Assembly: GCF_020181615.1 (NCBI RefSeq) | Contig: NZ_CP084029.1 | Location: 4,710,837 to 4,774,836 of the forward strand | DNA length: 64,000 bases | Reading direction: 5' to 3' | Source of the DNA: [Mycobacterium] crassicus | GTDB lineage: Bacteria; Actinomycetota; Actinomycetes; Mycobacteriales; Mycobacteriaceae | In this document: piece by piece, positions 21,738-29,208 of the stretch | How the letters are laid out: every line of letters starts with the position of its first letter | Numbering within the stretch: position 1 is the first letter of the stretch | Notes under the pieces: model-generated | The model's database searches: none | Seen by the model: only the letters and a program-made list of their open reading frames with translations | What the model was told of the DNA's origin: nothing | Position numbers and translations under genes: made by a program

Positions 21738-22084
21738 GTGTGCAGATGGATCCAGGCCGGTTCGACGACCTCGTCGGCGACGCACTGGACCTGATCCCGG
21801 CCGAGCTGGCCGCCGCCATCGACAACGTCGTCGTGCTGGTGGAGGACCGCAACCCCGAGGAGCCCGATCTGCTCGGCCTCTACGAAGGGGTGGCGCTGAC
21901 CGAGCGCGACTCGAGCTATGCCGGGTCGCTGCCCGACACCATCACGATCTACCGCGGCGCGCTGCTGGAGATGTGCGACTCCGACGACGAGGTCGTCGAC
22001 GAGGTCAGGATCACGGTGATCCACGAGATCGCCCACCACTTCGGCATCGACGACGACCGGCTGCACGAACTGGGCTGGGCCTGA
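21734..22084 (+). CDS. Minimal-zincin metallopeptidase-like protein (Rv3836-like)
   Basis: A 116-residue protein of the DUF1025/possible-metallopeptidase family. The zinc motif HEIAHHFGIDDDRLHELGW near residues 95-113 has the HExxHxxGxxxxxL pattern of minimal zincins. The remainder is a small alpha/beta scaffold (ITIYRGALLEMC). No signal peptide, so cytosolic. GTG start overlaps the preceding stop by 4 nt (GTGA), implying co-expression with the septum-formation protein. Whether it has peptidase activity is unknown. Confidence 0.87.
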   Translation: MSVQMDPGRFDDLVGDALDLIPAELAAAIDNVVVLVEDRNPEEPDLLGLYEGVALTERDSSYAGSLPDTITIYRGALLEMCDSDDEVVDEVRITVIHEIAHHFGIDDDRLHELGWA

Positions 22085-22144
22085 AGGCTGCCCGCCGCGG
22101 CGCGCCGGAACGAAGTTGTCGGCGGGCGGTGCTATGAACGACGC

Positions 22145-22333
22145 ATGGATGACCACTGCCGAGCCTGCCGGGCGGGGCTGGAGCACTGTCACGGCACGCT
22201 CATCCACCATGTGCTGCAGGCCGCCGAGTGCACCGAGGACGGCTGCCCCGGCGAGGTGCTGCCGCATTCATTCGCCCTGGACTGCGAGGCGGTCGGCTGC
22301 CGCTGCGCGCAGGTGTACGCGCTGGCGGTCTAG
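22145..22333 (+). CDS. Small Cys/His-rich protein
   Basis: A 62-residue protein with eight Cys and six His residues: CRAC near the N-terminus, CHGTLIHH, CTEDGC, and DCEAVGCRC near the C-terminus. The spacing of CxxC and CxC pairs suggests binding of one or two zinc ions. There is no signal or membrane segment. ATG at 22145 has no strong ribosome-binding site. The stop overlaps the convergent mutase gene. I regard it as real because of its Cys pattern and clean stop-to-stop fit; function unknown. Confidence 0.6.
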   Translation: MDDHCRACRAGLEHCHGTLIHHVLQAAECTEDGCPGEVLPHSFALDCEAVGCRCAQVYALAV

Positions 22334-23019
22334 CCCATCGGGTCGGTGTCGGAGCGCAGCGCGTCACCGACCGGGTCCGCATCCGGTTCGGGGTAGAACG
22401 GCGGCGTCAGCGAGCCCCACTGCACGCAACTCCACCGGCCGTCGGTGATCGGGGCCAGCACCACGGCCTCGGTGTTGTTCAGGTGGTTTTCCAGCACGAA
22501 ACTGCCCTCCACGCCGGCCAGCGCGGCCGCCGCCAGGCGGATCGCCGCGCCGTGGCTGACCACGACGATGTCGCCGGTCCAGTCGTCGTCGTCGAGGTAG
22601 CGCCTCCGCAGGTCGGTGACCACCGGCAGATACCGGTCCAGCACCTGCTCGGCCGTCTCGCCGCCGGGCAGCGCCACCCCGGGTTCGCCGGAGTGCCAGC
22701 GCTGATAGATCGCGTTGAACTCGGCGATCGCATCATCGTCGTTGCGGTTCTCCAGCGAACCGGCCTGCACCTCATGGATGCCGTCGAGTTCTCGGGCGGT
22801 CACGCCCAGCCGGCCGCTGATCTCGGCAGCGGTCTGGGAAGCACGGATGGCCACCGAATGCGCGACCAGCATCGTGCGCTGCGGCCCGCCGAGCGTGAAA
22901 CCCCGGGCCTGGTCGCGGCCCAGCGGGGTCAGCTCCGAGCCGGGCGGGCGGGTGTCGAGCCGGCGGTCGACGTTGCCGTAGGACTGGCCGTGCCGGACCA
23001 GCACCAGCCGCCCGCTCAC
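22330..23019 (-). CDS. Histidine phosphatase (phosphoglycerate-mutase-like, Rv3837c-like)
   Basis: A 229-residue cytosolic histidine phosphatase. The catalytic RHG motif is in LVLVRHGQSYGNVD near residue 9, the second His in VVVSHGAAIR near 155, and the acid segment is HEVQAGSLENR. It begins with GTG at 23019, overlapping the pheA stop by 4 nt (GTGA), so translation is coupled to pheA. The family includes cofactor-dependent mutases and broad phosphatases; substrate is not clear. Long hydrophilic C-terminal tail (EPDADPVGDALRSDTDPMG). Confidence 0.88.
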   Translation of the reverse strand: MSGRLVLVRHGQSYGNVDRRLDTRPPGSELTPLGRDQARGFTLGGPQRTMLVAHSVAIRASQTAAEISGRLGVTARELDGIHEVQAGSLENRNDDDAIAEFNAIYQRWHSGEPGVALPGGETAEQVLDRYLPVVTDLRRRYLDDDDWTGDIVVVSHGAAIRLAAAALAGVEGSFVLENHLNNTEAVVLAPITDGRWSCVQWGSLTPPFYPEPDADPVGDALRSDTDPMG

Positions 23020-23882
23020 CTCGCCACCCCCTGTCGGCCATCCTGCCCGACGGGCCACGAGCCCAGGTACCGCACGTCGGCGCAGCCCTGGCGCAGCGCC
23101 TGCAGTGCGTCGGCGACCGTTCCGTCGTCGATGTGCCCGACACAGTCCAGGAAGAACAGGTAGGTACCCAACTCGGTGCGGGTCGGGCGGGACTCGATGC
23201 GGGTCAGATCGATTCCGCGGCTTCCGAATTCGGTCAGTGCGGCGGCCAGGGCGCCGGGCGCGTTGTCGAGGCGGAGTACCACCGAGGTCCGGTCGGCGCC
23301 GGTGCGCGCCGGCGGTGGCGCGGGCGTACCGACCAGCACGAAGCGGGTGCGCGCGTTGGGTTCGTCGATCACACCGGCGGCCAGTGTTGCCAGCCCGCGC
23401 TGCTCGGCGGCCAGCGCGGTGCTCACCCCGGCGTCGACCAGCCCGTCGCTGACCTGCTGCGCCGCAGCCGCATTGGAGTTCGCGGGCACCGTGCGGGCCC
23501 CGGGCAGATGCTCGGCCAGCCAGCGCCGCACCTGGGCGCCGGCCACGGGGTGAGCGGCGACGGTGCGGATGTCGGCCTCTGCCCGGCCCGGCGCGACCAC
23601 GATCGAGAACGCCACATGCAGGGTGGTTTCGGCGAACACCTGTAGCGGCGAACCGGCCGCGAGTCCGTCCAGGGTGGGGGTCACGCCGCCTTCGATCGAG
23701 TTCTCGATCGGCACGCAGGCGTAGTCGGCGGCGCCGGTGCGCACCGCGTCGAGCGCGGCCGGGGTGCTCTCGGCCGGCACCGGTCGATGATCGGCGCCGG
23801 GAACCTGGCCGGCGCTGGTCAAGGCGAGCAGCGCCGCTTCGGTGAAGGTCCCCGCCGGGCCGAGATAGCTGATGCGGGTCAC
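23016..23882 (-). CDS. pheA: Prephenate dehydratase
   Basis: PheA converts prephenate to phenylpyruvate in phenylalanine synthesis. The 288-residue protein is a monofunctional dehydratase. The catalytic domain starts at GPAGTFTEAAL and includes NSIEGGV and the essential TRF motif (NARTRFVLVG near residue 183). The C-terminal ACT regulatory domain has DLTRIESRPTRTELGTYLFFLDC, the ESRP phenylalanine-binding motif. GTG start at 23882 (VTRISYLGPAG). Position corresponds to Rv3838c. Confidence 0.95.
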   Translation of the reverse strand: MTRISYLGPAGTFTEAALLALTSAGQVPGADHRPVPAESTPAALDAVRTGAADYACVPIENSIEGGVTPTLDGLAAGSPLQVFAETTLHVAFSIVVAPGRAEADIRTVAAHPVAGAQVRRWLAEHLPGARTVPANSNAAAAQQVSDGLVDAGVSTALAAEQRGLATLAAGVIDEPNARTRFVLVGTPAPPPARTGADRTSVVLRLDNAPGALAAALTEFGSRGIDLTRIESRPTRTELGTYLFFLDCVGHIDDGTVADALQALRQGCADVRYLGSWPVGQDGRQGVAR

Positions 23883-23978
23883 CGGACAACCCTATCGGCC
23901 GCCCGCCGTGGACGCGGCCGCCGCGGCCCCGGCGAGGCGCTGCCGGCACTGAATGGTTGCGCCGACGGGCATCAGTTA

Positions 23979-23997
23979 TTAAGTTAGCCTTACCTCA
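23979..23997. promoter_or_regulatory. IdeR iron box upstream of the DUF2470 gene
   Basis: TTAAGTTAGCCTTACCTCA matches the 19-bp IdeR consensus TTAGGTTAGGCTAACCTAA at 15 positions. It is 20 nt before the start of the downstream gene, where bound Fe-IdeR would block transcription. In M. tuberculosis the corresponding gene, Rv3839, is known to be IdeR-regulated. Confidence 0.85.
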
Positions 23998-24016
23998 CTT
24001 ACCGAAAGGGTGATCG

Positions 24017-24838
24017 ATGGCCGTCAGCACCGCAGGAACCGTCCCGACGTCCGCGGAGCGGATTCGCAGCGCCTGCATCCGCGGTCAGGCACTACTGGCG
24101 ATCGCCGACTCGGCCGACGCCGAGCCGGTCACCGCGCCGGTCTGCCACCTGTTGCCGGACGGATCCCTGGTGATCGCCGTCCCGGCCGGCGACCCGGTCG
24201 CCGACGCTGCCGACACCGAGTCCGGCGTACCGGCGATGCTCGAGTTGACCGACCATTCACCGTTGCGGCTGCGCGAACGGGTGCGCGCACTGGTCTGGAT
24301 CCGTGGCCGGCTGCGGTCGGTACCGGAGCCCGAGATCGTCGCGCTGTTGGACCAGATCGCCGCAGCCGACCCGAATCCAGCTCTGCTGCAGGTGATCTCG
24401 CCGCGTTCCGCGGCCGGGCAATACCGCGCCGGGGACGGCGACATCGGCTACTCCCTGCTGCGCCTCACACCTGAGTCGGCCGTGCTGGCCGATACCACCG
24501 GGGCCGAGTCGGTTGCGGTGGACGAGTTGCTGGCGGCCCGGCCCGACCCGTTCTGCGCGATCGAGGCGCACTGGCTGCAGCACCTGGACTCGGCGCATCC
24601 CGAGCTGGTCGCCCGGCTGGCCACCATCAAGCTGCCGCCGCGGCTGCGCCGCGGACAGACCCGCCCCCTGGGCGTGGACCGCTACGGAATGTGGCTGCGG
24701 GTGGAGAACCTCGACGGTGACCACGACGTCCGGCTGAGCTTCCCGCGGCCGGTCGCCGACGTGCTGAGCCTGAACCGGGCGGTGCGCGCGCTGATGGGCT
24801 GCCCGTTCCTCAACGGACTGCAAGCCCGCCAACGGTAG
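24017..24838 (+). CDS. DUF2470 protein under IdeR control (Rv3839-like)
   Basis: A 273-residue cytosolic protein. The N-terminal two-thirds resembles the split-barrel/HugZ-like fold (SACIRGQALLAIADSADAEPVTAPVCHLLPDGSLVIAVPAGD; MLELTDHSPLRLRERVRALVWIRG). The C-terminal DUF2470 part has AIEAHWLQHLDSAHPELVARLA and LSFPRPVADVLSLNRAVRALMGC. Proteins with this pairing are linked to heme and iron metabolism. ATG at 24017 follows AAAGGG. An IdeR box lies just upstream, so expression should rise under iron limitation. Molecular function unproven. Confidence 0.85.
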   Translation: MAVSTAGTVPTSAERIRSACIRGQALLAIADSADAEPVTAPVCHLLPDGSLVIAVPAGDPVADAADTESGVPAMLELTDHSPLRLRERVRALVWIRGRLRSVPEPEIVALLDQIAAADPNPALLQVISPRSAAGQYRAGDGDIGYSLLRLTPESAVLADTTGAESVAVDELLAARPDPFCAIEAHWLQHLDSAHPELVARLATIKLPPRLRRGQTRPLGVDRYGMWLRVENLDGDHDVRLSFPRPVADVLSLNRAVRALMGCPFLNGLQARQR

Positions 24839-24849
24839 CGCCACCAGTC

Positions 24850-24898
24850 CAGCGGTTCAGCGAGCCTCGACGAAGGAGAGGCGAAGCTGGAACCGCTG
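24850..24898 (+). repeat. Dispersed 49-nt hairpin repeat, copy 1
   Basis: A 49-nt element starting 12 nt after the DUF2470 stop. Its ends form a perfect 9-bp inverted repeat: CAGCGGTTC (24850-24858) with GAACCGCTG (24890-24898). The interior is the purine-rich AGCGAGCCTCGACGAAGGAG... block. A second copy of exactly the same length lies at 60332-60380 inside fusA2, identical at 42 of 49 positions. The right arm can alternatively pair with CAGCGGTT at 24907-24914, giving a competing 8-bp hairpin next to the -10 box of the CPBP gene. Confidence 0.85.
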
Positions 24899-24913
24899 CA
24901 CCAACCCAGCGGT

Positions 24914-24919
24914 TACCGT
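24914..24919 (+). promoter_or_regulatory. -10 box for a leaderless CPBP protease transcript
   Basis: TACCGT is followed by exactly 6 nt and the GTG start at 24926, with no ribosome-binding site. The box directly abuts the inverted repeat CAGCGGTT at 24907-24914, so folding or binding there could affect promoter opening. Confidence 0.55.
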
Positions 24920-24925
24920 GTCGGG

Positions 24926-25678
24926 GTGACCGAGCCGGCGGCCCAGCGACACGCGCTGCGGCTGGAGATCGTCGTGGTACTGGCGGTCACCTACGGGCTC
25001 AGCGCTGTCACCGCCATGCTGCAGTTGGCCGACGCGGTACTGCGTGACCTCAGTGCCCAACGGATCGCCCTAAACCCACGCCGGTCCTACTTCGACGTCA
25101 TCGACCTGGGCCTCAACGCCGCATGGGCGGTGCAGCTCATCGCCTGGGGCGCGTTGGCGGTGTATCTGTTGTGGCGCAGCGGATACGGCCCTGCCCGAAT
25201 CGGGCTCACCCGGCTACCGCGGCGCTCCGATCTGGCCGGCGGCCTGGGCCTGGCGGCACTGATCGGCCTGCCGGGGCTGGGCCTGTACCTGCTGGCGCGC
25301 ACCCTGGGCCTCAACGCCGACGTCGTCCCCGCGGCCATCAGCGACACCTGGTGGCGCGCCCCGATGCTGATCGTGATCGCCTTCGCCAACGGATGGGCCG
25401 AGGAGGTGATCGTCGTCGGCTATCTGCTGACCCGGCTGCGGCAGCTGCGGGTCGCACCCTGGGTGGCGCTGGCCTGTTCGGCCCTGCTCCGCGGGGCCTA
25501 CCACCTCTACCAGGGGTTCGGAGCCGGCCTGGGCAACATCGCCATGGGGCTGGTGTTCGGCTACACCTGGCAGCGCACCGGCCGGCTGTGGCCGCTGATC
25601 CTCGCCCACAGCCTGATCGACACCGTGGCGTTCGTCGGGTACGCGTTGTTCGCCGACAAGCTCGGCTGGCTGCGCTGA
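24926..25678 (+). CDS. CPBP-family intramembrane metalloprotease
   Basis: A 250-residue membrane protein with about six hydrophobic segments (LRLEIVVVLAVTYGLSAVTAML, AVQLIAWGALAVYLLW, LGLAALIGLPGLGLYLLA, and three in the C-terminal half). The CAAX-protease/bacteriocin-processing (CPBP, Abi) motifs are present: AEEVIVVGYLLTRL (EExxxxGYLL), RGAYHLYQG and LAHSLIDT, which supply the Glu and His residues of the intramembrane active site. The substrate is unknown. It is probably leaderless from the TACCGT box, and it is convergent with the PGRS/GH5 gene (13-nt gap). Confidence 0.87.
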   Translation: MTEPAAQRHALRLEIVVVLAVTYGLSAVTAMLQLADAVLRDLSAQRIALNPRRSYFDVIDLGLNAAWAVQLIAWGALAVYLLWRSGYGPARIGLTRLPRRSDLAGGLGLAALIGLPGLGLYLLARTLGLNADVVPAAISDTWWRAPMLIVIAFANGWAEEVIVVGYLLTRLRQLRVAPWVALACSALLRGAYHLYQGFGAGLGNIAMGLVFGYTWQRTGRLWPLILAHSLIDTVAFVGYALFADKLGWLR

Positions 25679-25679
25679 T

Positions 25680-25701
25680 CGCGGGCAGACCTCAGCCCGC
25701 G
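25680..25701. terminator. Short bidirectional hairpin between convergent genes
   Basis: CGCGGGC (25680-25686) and GCCCGCG (25695-25701) form a perfect 7-bp stem with an 8-nt loop spanning the 13-nt gap between the CPBP and PGRS/GH5 stop codons. Likely a shared terminator; there is no T-tract. Confidence 0.5.
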
Positions 25702-28022
25702 GCGCGCGTCACCGTGACGGTGACCGTGCTCGCACCGCCGTTGGATCCGATGACCAGCACCGAGGCGTTGTCCGCCGAAACGACCTGGCCGCCGGTGACG
25801 CTGACCTGGTAGCCGTTCGGGAACTGGATGTCGGGGATCGAGATCTTGGTCTCCGATCCGGCGGCGAAGCTGCCCGAGCCGTCGGCCATCGCCGTGGAGT
25901 AGCTGAACGAGAAGACGCCGTTGGAGAACGACCAAGCACTTGGGATTCCGGCGATCACCTGCGGGTAGGGCTGCGCCAGCGTCGCCACGATCGGCTCGTC
26001 CACGTTGTCGCCGGTCGGCGGCAGGGTGGGGTTGTACACCAGTCGGCCCGTGTCGTTGTAGCCCCAGTAGAGCCAGCCGAACTTGTGCGGGTCGATCGAG
26101 TTCAGCTGGCTGGCGATGGTGTCGATGTTGCCGGTGGCACCGAACTCGGTCACCACCCCCGGGACGCCGTAGTGGTCGACGTACCGCTGAGCGCCGTCCA
26201 TCATCATCCCGTCCCAGATCGAGCAGCCGGTGGAGGTGCCACCGCCCAGGGCGTCGAAGATGCAGTAGTCGTGGAACGCGAAGACGGTGTTCTTGTCCTC
26301 GAGCCCGCCCAGGTGGGTCGCCGCGGTCGCGTTGCCGAACAGCACATTCGGCTCGTAGTACACGGTCGTGTTCGGGTCGACCGACCGGATCGCCGAGGTC
26401 ACCTGGTCGTAGAACGGGGTGAGCGTCTCGCGGTCGAAGTGGGGGTTGCCGAGCAGGCTGGCCAACCACGGCGAGCCGGCCCACGGCTCGTTCATGATCT
26501 CGTAGCCGGCCACCCCCGGCGTGCCACCCATGTAGTCGGCGACGGTCTGCCACATCCGGGCGTAGTGGTTCTGCAGCCCGACGCCGTCGACCTTCTCGTT
26601 GGCCCAGAACGCATCCCAGGCCTGATTCTGCGCGGGGTTGAGGGCGTAGCCGAACGGGAACGGTGCGCTGGTGTCGTTGTCGTCGGGGTTGAACATGGTC
26701 GCCCAGTCCGGTGCGCCATGGCCGCCGATCTCCACGCTGTAGAGGTCCTGGTGCATGTCGAGGATGCTGACGATGCCGTGCGCCTTGAGGGTCTCGATGG
26801 TCTCCTTGACCGACTCCAGGTAGGCGAAGTTGTACACGCCGGGCTGCGGTTCGATCTGGTCCCAGTACAGGCCGAGCCGCACCGCGGTGAATCCGTTGGC
26901 GGCCAGGAACGCCGCGTCGTCGTCGCCGAAGCCGTCGCCACCGGGTGTGAACGGCGCCGACTTGTACACCTGGTTGACGCCCTGCAGGATGACGACCCGG
27001 CCGTCGTGGTCGACGATCCATTTGCCGGCGGTGCCGAGTTCGGCCAGCCCCTTCTCCGGGGCTCCGTCCAGCACGCCGAAGTGGCCGACCGCACCGTGAG
27101 TGCCCAGGGCACCGGCCAGGCCGCCGGCCCCGCCCAGGCCGGGCAGATCTCCCTGGCCCTGGTAGACGCCGTTGCCGGCGTTGCCGCCGTCGCCGCCACC
27201 GCCGAACCAGGCCGAGCCGTTGCCGCCGTCACCACCGTTGCCGCCGAGGTGAGTGCCGTCGCCGCCGGCGCCACCGGTTCCACCGACACCGAGCATCCAC
27301 CCGATCCCGGCACCACCGGCACCACCGATGCCGCCGGTCACCCCGTCGCCGCCGGCGCCACCGGTCCCACCGACGCCCATGTACCAGCCGCCGGCACCGC
27401 CGATGCCCCCGGCGCCGCCCTCGCCGCCGGTGCCACCGACACCGCCGTTGCCGAAGAACCCGGCCGCGCCACCGGCGCCACCGACGCCACCGACCGCGGT
27501 GTTGTCCCAGCCGGCCCCGCCGTCGCCGAACAACCAGCCGCCCGCACCACCGGCGGCATGCTCCTGCGTACCGGCCGCACCGTCACCGATCATCGCGCCC
27601 AAGCCCAGCGCCCCACTGAGCTGGTTGAACCCGTCGACGATCGGCGCCATCCAGGAGCTGCTGACCAAGCTGTCGATGCCGGTGTAGAGCGGGGTGTAGA
27701 CCCAGTCGTGCACCATCCCCGTCAGGTCCGGGGCCAACAGGCTCGGCGATGCGGCCGCCGCCCCGGCCAGCAGTCCGTCCCACTGCGCCGGGCTGAAGAA
27801 CGCCTCCCAGGCGGCCGGGTTGAACACCGCATCCCAGTCCAGCCCGCCGGTCGTCACATCCACGAACGGCGTCAGCGCCTGGTCGAACACGTCGTCGAAG
27901 ACCTCGGCGGACGCCACCGGTGCGGCGGTCAGCGGTGTCACCCCGAACGCCAGGAACGCCCCTACGGCCGTACCCAACCCGACGACGCGACGGTTCCGCT
28001 TGGTGTTCCACCGACGAGTCAT
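25692..28022 (-). CDS. Secreted PGRS-like protein fused to an endoglycoceramidase-like GH5 domain
   Basis: A 776-residue exported protein in three parts. Residues 1-40 are a basic n-region and hydrophobic signal (RRVVGLGTAVGAFLAFGVTPLTAAPVASA). Residues about 40-145 (VFDQALTPFVDVTTGGLDWDAVFNPAAWEAFFSPAQWD) are typical of mycobacterial PGRS-family proteins without a PE domain. Residues about 145-307 are GGxGGxGG repeats. From about 330 there is a GH5 TIM barrel (VVILQGVNQVYKSAPF; LDMHQDLYS; acid/base Glu in YEIMNEPWAG near 511; nucleophile Glu in VVTEFGATG near 627) and a C-terminal beta domain ending in VTVTVTRAAG. LDMHQD, INEPWAG and TEFGATG patterns are those of endoglycoceramidases, which cut the glycan from ceramide. 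ATG at 28022 follows AGAGGT. Confidence 0.87.
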   Translation of the reverse strand: MTRRWNTKRNRRVVGLGTAVGAFLAFGVTPLTAAPVASAEVFDDVFDQALTPFVDVTTGGLDWDAVFNPAAWEAFFSPAQWDGLLAGAAAASPSLLAPDLTGMVHDWVYTPLYTGIDSLVSSSWMAPIVDGFNQLSGALGLGAMIGDGAAGTQEHAAGGAGGWLFGDGGAGWDNTAVGGVGGAGGAAGFFGNGGVGGTGGEGGAGGIGGAGGWYMGVGGTGGAGGDGVTGGIGGAGGAGIGWMLGVGGTGGAGGDGTHLGGNGGDGGNGSAWFGGGGDGGNAGNGVYQGQGDLPGLGGAGGLAGALGTHGAVGHFGVLDGAPEKGLAELGTAGKWIVDHDGRVVILQGVNQVYKSAPFTPGGDGFGDDDAAFLAANGFTAVRLGLYWDQIEPQPGVYNFAYLESVKETIETLKAHGIVSILDMHQDLYSVEIGGHGAPDWATMFNPDDNDTSAPFPFGYALNPAQNQAWDAFWANEKVDGVGLQNHYARMWQTVADYMGGTPGVAGYEIMNEPWAGSPWLASLLGNPHFDRETLTPFYDQVTSAIRSVDPNTTVYYEPNVLFGNATAATHLGGLEDKNTVFAFHDYCIFDALGGGTSTGCSIWDGMMMDGAQRYVDHYGVPGVVTEFGATGNIDTIASQLNSIDPHKFGWLYWGYNDTGRLVYNPTLPPTGDNVDEPIVATLAQPYPQVIAGIPSAWSFSNGVFSFSYSTAMADGSGSFAAGSETKISIPDIQFPNGYQVSVTGGQVVSADNASVLVIGSNGGASTVTVTVTRAAG
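27095..27590 (-). repeat. PGRS-like Gly-Gly-X coding repeat tract
   Basis: GGxGGxGGxG-coding degenerate repeats, rich in CCGCCGGCGCC/ACCGCC on the given strand, make up about 165 residues of the fusion protein. The tract is GC-extreme, and strain-to-strain length variation and assembly errors are likely here. Confidence 0.85.
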
Positions 28023-28062
28023 CCTGGGTAGACCTCTTTCCGCGATGGTGGCGACAATCAGT

Positions 28063-28084
28063 GTTGTCAACATAACAATTTGTT
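28063..28084. promoter_or_regulatory. Paired small dyads upstream of the PGRS/GH5 gene
   Basis: Two adjacent perfect dyads, GTTGTCAAC (28063-28071) and AACAATTTGTT (28074-28084), lie in an A/T-rich stretch 41-62 nt before the ATG at 28022. On the coding strand a TTGACA-like -35 element overlaps the first. Candidate promoter plus operator; the factor is unknown. Confidence 0.45.
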
Positions 28085-28143
28085 GGGAATACCGCTAATA
28101 TCACCTGAGAAAACAGGAGATTCATTCGGCAAATGGGGTGGGC

Positions 28144-28920
28144 TCAGCTCCAGAGTCGGTGGTGGCTGGCATAGAAATACGTATATCCGGTGGTCAGCGC
28201 ACACACCAGGCTGGCGATCGCCAACATATAGGTACCGCCGGCGACCAGGCCGATGAATCCACCGATCCCCGCACCCAGGACAAAGGCCCCGAAGAGCAAC
28301 AGATACCCCAGCCAGTCGGTGAGTTCTCCCCCGGCGTGGTGCCGCTCGATGCCCTGGCCCATTTTCACCAGCGTGCCGGTGACGTAGCTCAACGGGATCG
28401 ACACCTCGCCGTGCTTATCGACGAAGGTGGCGTTGAGTGCGCCGATACCGAACGTCATCAGCACGATCGGGAAGAAGGGCAGCGGAAGCTCGGGGCCGCC
28501 TAACAGGGTGGCGTCGAGCACCGTGGCGAGCACCAGCGCCAGCGTTGTCAAAACCGTGGTGGAATACGGCCGCGTCGGCCAGAGATGGCGGCGGCACAAC
28601 GACGCACTCACCACGCCGACGACGAACGCGACCAACAGCAGCGCGGCTGAGACCGCGAGCCAGGGCGATGCCGCTGCCCATTCGTCTTCGGCGTAATAGC
28701 CCATCACCGCGCGCTGGGCGTTGCCGGTCATGAAAGTGACGAAGTATCCCGCGGAATGGGTGAACGCGGTAGCGCCCAACAGCCCCGCCAGCCCGGCCAA
28801 CACCCACGACAGTTTCGTCACGCGGTCATACCCGGGACGGGTACGACGCGCCTCGGGTGGCGGGGGCTGGGTGACTTGAGCAGGCTCAGCGCATCGCTCG
28901 CAGGAGATCTCGTCGGGCAC
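28144..28920 (-). CDS. DUF1275 (YoaK-like) membrane protein, copy 1
   Basis: A 258-residue membrane protein with about six hydrophobic segments, beginning LSWVLAGLAGLLGATAFTHSAGYFVTFMTGNAQRAVMG. The motif GYFVTFMTGN is the signature of DUF1275/YoaK proteins, whose function is unknown. It is a paralogue of the gene at 56494-57174 (shared TKLSWVLA, AFTH, SIPLSYVTGT, MGQGIERH). A hydrophilic, Pro-rich N-terminal extension with CERC distinguishes this copy. The start is uncertain: GTG at 28920 has GGAAGGA upstream, while ATG at 28941 has none. It is encoded upstream of the PGRS/GH5 gene on the same strand, 121 nt away. Confidence 0.82.
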   Translation of the reverse strand: MPDEISCERCAEPAQVTQPPPPEARRTRPGYDRVTKLSWVLAGLAGLLGATAFTHSAGYFVTFMTGNAQRAVMGYYAEDEWAAASPWLAVSAALLLVAFVVGVVSASLCRRHLWPTRPYSTTVLTTLALVLATVLDATLLGGPELPLPFFPIVLMTFGIGALNATFVDKHGEVSIPLSYVTGTLVKMGQGIERHHAGGELTDWLGYLLLFGAFVLGAGIGGFIGLVAGGTYMLAIASLVCALTTGYTYFYASHHRLWS

Positions 28921-29196
28921 CAATGTGTTCCTTCCACTCATTCAGATCTGTTGACTGCCTTGATATTCGGACGGGCGCAGACGTCATCCGCCCAGCTGTT
29001 CGAAGGCGGATTCGTCATTGGTGCAGCAGGAATCGCGAAGCGTCGGCACGGCGAATAACTCGACTGGTCACACCATTTTCGGGGCGTGCCCCGGTCATCG
29101 CCATGGTGTTTGACACCCATTTACGGGCGATGGTTTCGCGTATAGGCAAGGCCGGTCAGCGAAATCACCACCTCGCCGGAGACCGGCCCTCATGCG

Positions 29197-29202
29197 TAGA
29201 TT
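29197..29202 (+). promoter_or_regulatory. -10 box for a leaderless LCP transcript
   Basis: TAGATT, then 6 nt, then the GTG at 29209. No Shine-Dalgarno sequence is present, consistent with a leaderless mRNA. Confidence 0.6.
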
Positions 29203-29208
29203 GGGCAG

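Noticed and set aside
27095..27590. Regular repeats resembling a CRISPR array
   Set aside because: The periodicity is codon-based (Gly-Gly-X), spacers are not unique and repeats are imperfect, so this is protein-coding low complexity.
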